Shown here piece after piece: positions 6,764-10,246 of a stretch of DNA of 10,246 bases. Both the position numbers and the translations under genes were made by a program. The notes below the pieces were generated by a model. The model saw nothing but the letters and a program-made list of their open reading frames with translations, did not search any database and had not been told where the DNA came from. The stretch is from positions 1 through 10,246 of the forward strand of contig URAI01000089.1 in the NCBI GenBank assembly GCA_900545725.1. The letters run 5' to 3'. Source of the DNA: an uncultured Eubacterium sp. Its GTDB lineage: Bacteria; Bacillota; Clostridia; Lachnospirales; Lachnospiraceae. The stretch's first letter is position 1, and every line of letters starts with the position of its first letter.

Positions 6764-8380
6764 ATGGAAATTATACTTAATGCAGCACAGGCAAAGGCTG
6801 TTGACACATATTCTATAGAACATAAGAAGATTCCATCAATTGTATTAATGGAAAGAGCAGCGCTATCTGTGACGGACAGGATTGTTAAGCTTGCAGCGGA
6901 AAAAGACATTTATGACGTAAAAGTATTATGTGTATGTGGTCATGGCAATAATGGAGCTGATGGCGTAGCAGTAGCAAGACAGTTAAATGAAAGAAATATA
7001 TCATGTGATATACTTCCGGTTGGAAATTCAGATAAAGAAGGAACGGCTGAATATGAATTACAGATGCAGATAGCAGATAATCTTGATATAAAGATTAGAA
7101 ACACTGCTGATTTTAATGAATATAATATTATTGTCGATGCGATATTTGGTATTGGATTATCAAGAGATATACAAGGCGGATATAAGCAGATAATTGATGA
7201 GATTAATATGTTTAGAAAAAATGAAAATGGATATGTTGTAGCAGTTGATATTCCGTCAGGTGTCAATGCAGCGGATGCACATATTATGAGCTGTGCTGTA
7301 AAAGCTGATATTACAGTTACATTTGGATATAATAAAATAGGAATGGTTATGTATCCCGGAGCAGATTACTGTGGAAAAATATATGTTGAAAATATCGGAT
7401 TTGCCCCAAATGCATATATTCATTCGGGTGTGTCGGCAAGACTTATAACCAGAGAAGATATACATACGCTGCCGAAAAGAGATGTCCATGGTAACAAAGG
7501 AACATTTGGCAGGACATTTATAATAGCAGGTTCAGAAAATATGGGTGGTGCAGCATGTATGTCAGCTCTGTCAGCTTATAGAAGCGGCAACGGACTTGTA
7601 AAAGTATTTACACATATCAATAACCGTAATCTTATATTATCGCATGTACCGGAAGCAATAATAGAATGTTATGACGATTATAATGAATATAATGCTATAG
7701 AATCTGCACAGCTTGCAAAAGAACTGGAGAAATCTATAGACTGGTCTGACTGTGTTATTGCAGGTCCGGGACTTTCTATGTCCAAAAGAGCAAAAGAGAT
7801 TGTGGAATGTATGCTTAATAAGATGTCAGTGGCTAAGGATAAGACATTTATTATAGATGCAGATGCACTTAATATAATATCAGCAGATGACAGATTAAGG
7901 GAAAAGTTAAAAAAATGCAGTATAGATAGTATAAGTGATGGAAGCTGTGAGATTAACGGATACGATAAAAATATAATAATAACTCCGCATATTGGAGAGA
8001 TGGCAAGATTTACCAACAAGACAGTTGATGAAATAAAAATGAATCCTGTGAATTGTGCATGTGAAGTATCAAAAAAATATGGTGTTATATGTGTATTAAA
8101 AGATGCCATAACAGTTATAGCAGATAATGATGATGTATATATTAATACTACTGGCAATGCTGGAATGGCAACCGGTGGTTCTGGAGATATACTTACAGGA
8201 ATAATATCAGGTATGGTAAATGATGCGGCGGCACAAAGAAAGCTTGTTGAGGCAGCAGCAATTGGTGTATATATACATGGGATGGCAGGAGATTTTGCTA
8301 AAAATAGATATGGAGAGACTTCAATGAAGGCAATGGATATAGCACAGGAGCTTCCACAGATATTTAAGGATTACAGATAA
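6764..8380 (+). CDS. nnr: Bifunctional NAD(P)HX epimerase/dehydratase
   Basis: A metabolite-repair enzyme of 538 residues. The N-terminal YjeF domain epimerises the hydrated cofactors R- and S-NAD(P)HX, and the C-terminal ribokinase-like domain dehydrates the S form, using ADP or ATP, back to NAD(P)H. Epimerase signatures are GNNGADG (61-67), DAIFGIG (125-131) and DIPSG (162-166). Dehydratase signatures are HGNKGTFGR (242-250), GPGLS (334-338), DADALN (365-370), TPHIGEM (407-413) and the catalytic loop NAGMATGGSGDILTG (465-479). The frame is open further upstream, from a TTG at 6680 inside the second hairpin, but the family begins at MEIILNAAQA, and the ATG at 6764 has GGAG at 6752-6755, eight bases away. 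No clear promoter is visible between the upstream terminator and this start. A weak candidate is TTGGCT (6680-6685) with TAAAAA (6703-6708). Confidence 0.94.
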   Translation: MEIILNAAQAKAVDTYSIEHKKIPSIVLMERAALSVTDRIVKLAAEKDIYDVKVLCVCGHGNNGADGVAVARQLNERNISCDILPVGNSDKEGTAEYELQMQIADNLDIKIRNTADFNEYNIIVDAIFGIGLSRDIQGGYKQIIDEINMFRKNENGYVVAVDIPSGVNAADAHIMSCAVKADITVTFGYNKIGMVMYPGADYCGKIYVENIGFAPNAYIHSGVSARLITREDIHTLPKRDVHGNKGTFGRTFIIAGSENMGGAACMSALSAYRSGNGLVKVFTHINNRNLILSHVPEAIIECYDDYNEYNAIESAQLAKELEKSIDWSDCVIAGPGLSMSKRAKEIVECMLNKMSVAKDKTFIIDADALNIISADDRLREKLKKCSIDSISDGSCEINGYDKNIIITPHIGEMARFTNKTVDEIKMNPVNCACEVSKKYGVICVLKDAITVIADNDDVYINTTGNAGMATGGSGDILTGIISGMVNDAAAQRKLVEAAAIGVYIHGMAGDFAKNRYGETSMKAMDIAQELPQIFKDYR

Positions 8381-8397
8381 ATATTTAATAAAAACAA

Positions 8398-8425
8398 TAG
8401 ACTTTTTAGAAAGTTAGCGTATAAT
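8398..8425 (+). promoter_or_regulatory. Promoter for the alr transcript
   Basis: A perfect -10 box TATAAT (8420-8425) lies 16 bp after TAGACT (8398-8403), a 4 of 6 match to the -35 consensus, starting 18 bp after the nnr stop codon. Initiation near 8432 would give a leader of about 205 nt. A second candidate further down is the extended -10 element TGGTATAAA (8499-8507), which lacks a -35 box. Read-through from nnr is also possible because no terminator with a U-tract follows it. Confidence 0.5.
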
Positions 8426-8459
8426 ATTCTAGTATGTGTATCATTGTTTATATGATATA

Positions 8460-8488
8460 AGGAAATATAAGTCGCTGGTATATTTCCT
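8460..8488 (+). other. Perfect 10-bp hairpin in the alr leader
   Basis: AGGAAATATA (8460-8469) is the exact reverse complement of TATATTTCCT (8479-8488), with a 9-nt loop. No T-tract follows, so it is not a Rho-independent terminator. It lies between the first and second candidate alr promoters and could be an mRNA stabiliser, part of a regulatory leader or an operator. Confidence 0.55.
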
Positions 8489-8534
8489 CTACATAATATG
8501 GTATAAATTATAAAAATCAGAGAGTAGTCTTGCA

Positions 8535-8572
8535 GAGCCACTGATATAAAAAGTCAGCAGGGCTGGTTGACG
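8535..8572 (+). other. Alternative leader stems before alr
   Basis: Two mutually exclusive pairings are visible. CTGA pairs with TCAG around TATAAAAAG, flanked by AGCC and GGCT that can also pair. Alternatively GTCAGC pairs with GTTGAC around a 7-nt loop (AGGGCTG), sharing the TCAGC bases. The 8-mer CTTGCAGA occurs before and after this block. No known riboswitch motif is recognised. Competing stems are easy to find by chance, so confidence is low. Confidence 0.25.
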
Positions 8573-8581
8573 GCTTGCAGA

Positions 8582-8601
8582 AAGATTCGCATGCGAATCT
8601 T
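8582..8601. repeat. Perfect 20-bp palindrome ahead of alr
   Basis: AAGATTCGCATGCGAATCTT is a perfect inverted repeat with no spacer, 37 bases before the alr start codon and within the leader. As DNA it has the form of a binding site for a dimeric repressor. As RNA it can fold only with a minimal loop. It does not match the LexA, Rex or Fur consensus as I know them. Confidence 0.7.
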
Positions 8602-8638
8602 GAATGTAATACAATATAAATTAGGAGATACAAACATA

Positions 8639-9823
8639 ATGGAAAAATATTACAGAGTATATGCAGATATAGATCTTGATGCAATTGTTAATAATGTTAA
8701 AGCGTTAAAAGCATTGACAAGAGAGGGAACTAAGGCGCTTGCAGTGGTTAAAGCAGACGGTTATGGACATGGCGATATTGCTGTATCTAAGGCTGTAAAA
8801 GATCTCGTATACGGTTATGCGGTTGCAACGCTTGATGAAGCAGTTAATCTTAGGGAAAATGGTATAGATAAACCCATACTGATTCTTGGTTATGTCAATC
8901 CGGATGAATATGAGCTTCTCGTAAAAAATGAAATAGATGCGACAATATTTGATATTGAAACAGCTAAGGAGCTTGATGCTGTTGCACAAAGACTTGGTAA
9001 AATGGCATTCTGTAACATTAAGGTGGATACTGGAATGAGAAGAATAGGTCTTGAACCGGATGAGAGTGGTAAGGAAATAGTAAGGCAGATAAAGAAACTT
9101 AAAAATCTTAATGCAAGAGGAATATTTACTCATTTTGCGGCGTCTGATGAGAAAGATAAGACATCAGCTCTAAAGCAGTTTGACAAATTTAAAACATTTA
9201 CAGATGGTCTTGAAGCGGAAGGAATAACATTTGAAATAAGACATTGTTCAAATAGTGCGGCAATAATAGATATGCCACAGGTTAATCTTGATATGGTAAG
9301 ACTTGGCATAGCAATGTATGGAATGTATCCATCAGAAGAAGTAGATAAATCCAGAGTAAAATTAACACCCGCAATACAGTTAAAGAGTCATATAACAATG
9401 GTAAAAGAGATTGAAGCAGGTGAAAAGATAAGCTATGGCGGAACGTATACAACAACTAAGAAAACAAAGGTTGCAACTGTATCAGTAGGCTATGGGGACG
9501 GTTATCCGAGAGCTTTATCATCTAAGGGATATGTCCTGATTGATGGCAAAAGAGCAGATATAGTAGGAAGAGTATGCATGGATCAGATGATGGTTGATGT
9601 AACAGATATAGATAATGTGAAGCGTGGTGATGTCGTAACACTCATAGGACATGACAAGGACGGATATATCTCAATTGAGGAAATATCAGAACTTGCAGGA
9701 ACATTTAACTATGAATTTGTATGTGATCTCGGAAAGAGAATACCACGTAATTATTATCTTAACGGACGGTATATAGGAAGTCATGATTATTTCCATGAAA
9801 AATGGAAGCTTAAAAATATATAA
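8639..9823 (+). CDS. alr: Alanine racemase
   Basis: A pyridoxal-phosphate enzyme of 394 residues that interconverts L- and D-alanine, giving D-alanine for the D-Ala-D-Ala stem of peptidoglycan. The N-terminal barrel carries AVVKADGYGHG (35-45), with Lys38 as the PLP lysine. TGMRRIG (131-137) and RLGIAMYG (221-228) hold the conserved active-site and cofactor arginines. The C-terminal beta domain has SYGGTY (265-270), with Tyr266 as the second catalytic base, and GRVCMDQ (310-316). The frame is open upstream from a TTG at 8567, but that stretch runs through the palindrome and encodes no family residues. The ATG at 8639 has AGGAG at 8623-8627 (11-base spacing) and gives the expected N-terminus YYRVYADIDLDAI. 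Placement between nnr and mazF is a familiar Firmicute order. The acpS gene often found in this cluster is not in the window. Confidence 0.96.
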   Translation: MEKYYRVYADIDLDAIVNNVKALKALTREGTKALAVVKADGYGHGDIAVSKAVKDLVYGYAVATLDEAVNLRENGIDKPILILGYVNPDEYELLVKNEIDATIFDIETAKELDAVAQRLGKMAFCNIKVDTGMRRIGLEPDESGKEIVRQIKKLKNLNARGIFTHFAASDEKDKTSALKQFDKFKTFTDGLEAEGITFEIRHCSNSAAIIDMPQVNLDMVRLGIAMYGMYPSEEVDKSRVKLTPAIQLKSHITMVKEIEAGEKISYGGTYTTTKKTKVATVSVGYGDGYPRALSSKGYVLIDGKRADIVGRVCMDQMMVDVTDIDNVKRGDVVTLIGHDKDGYISIEEISELAGTFNYEFVCDLGKRIPRNYYLNGRYIGSHDYFHEKWKLKNI

Positions 9824-9843
9824 ATAAAATTTATTTTAATAAA

Positions 9844-9937
9844 TGTGAATACACACCCGCAAGCTGGAAATACTACCAATACACAGATATGTGAATTAAA
9901 GATTAATTGAAATGTGCTTTGGGGAGTGTGAATTAAA
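9844..9937 (+). repeat. Direct repeats TGTGAATTAAA before mazF
   Basis: The 11-mer TGTGAATTAAA occurs at 9890-9900 and 9927-9937, the second copy ending directly at the TTG start codon of mazF. The first seven bases (TGTGAAT) occur once more at 9844-9850. Copy starts are 46 and 37 bases apart. The gap 9824-9937 otherwise holds an AT-only stretch after alr and the ribosome binding site GGGGAG at 9921-9926. No convincing terminator or promoter is visible, so mazF is probably read through from alr. Confidence 0.6.
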
Positions 9938-10246
9938 TTGGTAATAAAAAGAGGAGATATATTTTATGCAGATTTAAGACCGGTTGTTGGTTCTGAGCAG
10001 GGTGGAGTAAGACCTGTTTTAATAATACAGAATGATACAGGCAACAAGCATAGTCCCACAGTAATATGTGCAGCAATTACATCCAAAATGAATAAAGCAA
10101 AGCTGCCTACACATGTTGAGATAGATTCAATGCGTTGTAATATTGTAAAAGATTCGGTCATACTGCTTGAACAGTTAAGAACGATTGATAAGAAGCGTTT
10201 AAAGGATAAGGTATGCCACCTTGATAAGGATATAATAAATCAGGTC
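9938..10246 (+). CDS. mazF: MazF/NdoA-type endoribonuclease toxin, cut by window end
   Basis: The visible 103 residues are very similar in pattern to the Bacillus MazF (EndoA/NdoA) mRNA interferase, a dimeric ribosome-independent RNase that cleaves single-stranded RNA at short specific sequences. KRGDIFYADL (4-13), GSEQGGVRPVLIIQND (18-33) and LPTHVEID are family hallmarks. Arg25 and Thr48, the positions implicated in catalysis in the Bacillus enzyme, are both present. The family is about 115-120 residues, so only the C-terminal dozen or so are missing beyond the right edge. The start is TTG at 9938: no ATG or GTG fits, GGGGAG lies at 9921-9926, and the following VIKRGD matches family N-termini. 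A weak start codon may limit toxin synthesis. No MazE-like antitoxin gene lies between alr and this gene. Confidence 0.93.
   Translation, partial: MVIKRGDIFYADLRPVVGSEQGGVRPVLIIQNDTGNKHSPTVICAAITSKMNKAKLPTHVEIDSMRCNIVKDSVILLEQLRTIDKKRLKDKVCHLDKDIINQV

Noticed and set aside
6597..6818. Plus-strand frame of 73 codons before and into nnr
   Set aside because: Runs through the two hairpins and overlaps the nnr start out of frame; no convincing ribosome binding site or recognisable family.
8567..8638. N-terminal extension of alr from TTG at 8567
   Set aside because: Reads through the palindrome, lacks family residues, and the ATG at 8639 has its own good ribosome binding site.
8381..8638. T-box or known riboswitch in the alr leader
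   Set aside because: No T-box sequence, specifier loop or terminator/antiterminator pair was found, and no conserved core of a riboswitch class I know.

Overview
The window is a low-GC chromosomal segment in which every convincing gene lies on the plus strand. Purine-rich coding strands, AT-rich spacers, strong Shine-Dalgarno sites, a Rex redox repressor, a split cobalamin-dependent methionine synthase and the order nnr-alr-mazF all point to an anaerobic Firmicute. A Lachnospiraceae-like Clostridia member is my best guess, inferred from gene content and protein style rather than a database match.

Left part (1-5110). Bases 1-346 hold no convincing gene. They contain a GC-rich bulged hairpin at the left edge, a short minus-strand open stretch that may be a gene remnant, and then a promoter with a leader of about 125 nt. 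This drives a DEAD-box RNA helicase with a DbpA-type RNA-binding domain. It is followed closely by a stand-alone methionine synthase reactivation protein and by MetH, whose start codon overlaps the end of the reactivation gene. The two Met genes together supply the modules that E. coli MetH carries in one chain.

Middle part (5111-6763). A consensus promoter (TTGACA, 17 bp, TATAAT) overlapped by a probable Rex operator starts a rex transcript. The next gene encodes a conserved-looking charged protein of unknown function, followed by a probable Rho-independent terminator. Between that terminator and the next gene is a GC-richer segment that folds into two successive bulged hairpins and is not explained by a gene.

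Right part (6764-10246). A bifunctional NAD(P)HX epimerase/dehydratase (metabolite repair) is followed by a leader of about 200 nt with several hairpins and a perfect 20-bp palindrome, then alanine racemase (peptidoglycan D-alanine) and a MazF-type endoribonuclease cut off by the right edge. The 114-nt gap between alr and mazF has no room for a MazE antitoxin but carries an 11-bp direct repeat ending at the mazF start codon.

The coding content is ordinary housekeeping and I see no clear evidence of a new multi-gene system. The points worth a second look are noncoding: the two GC-rich hairpin segments, the alr leader with its palindrome, the repeats before mazF and the repeat in the helicase leader. 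The uncharacterised protein gene after rex is also worth checking.
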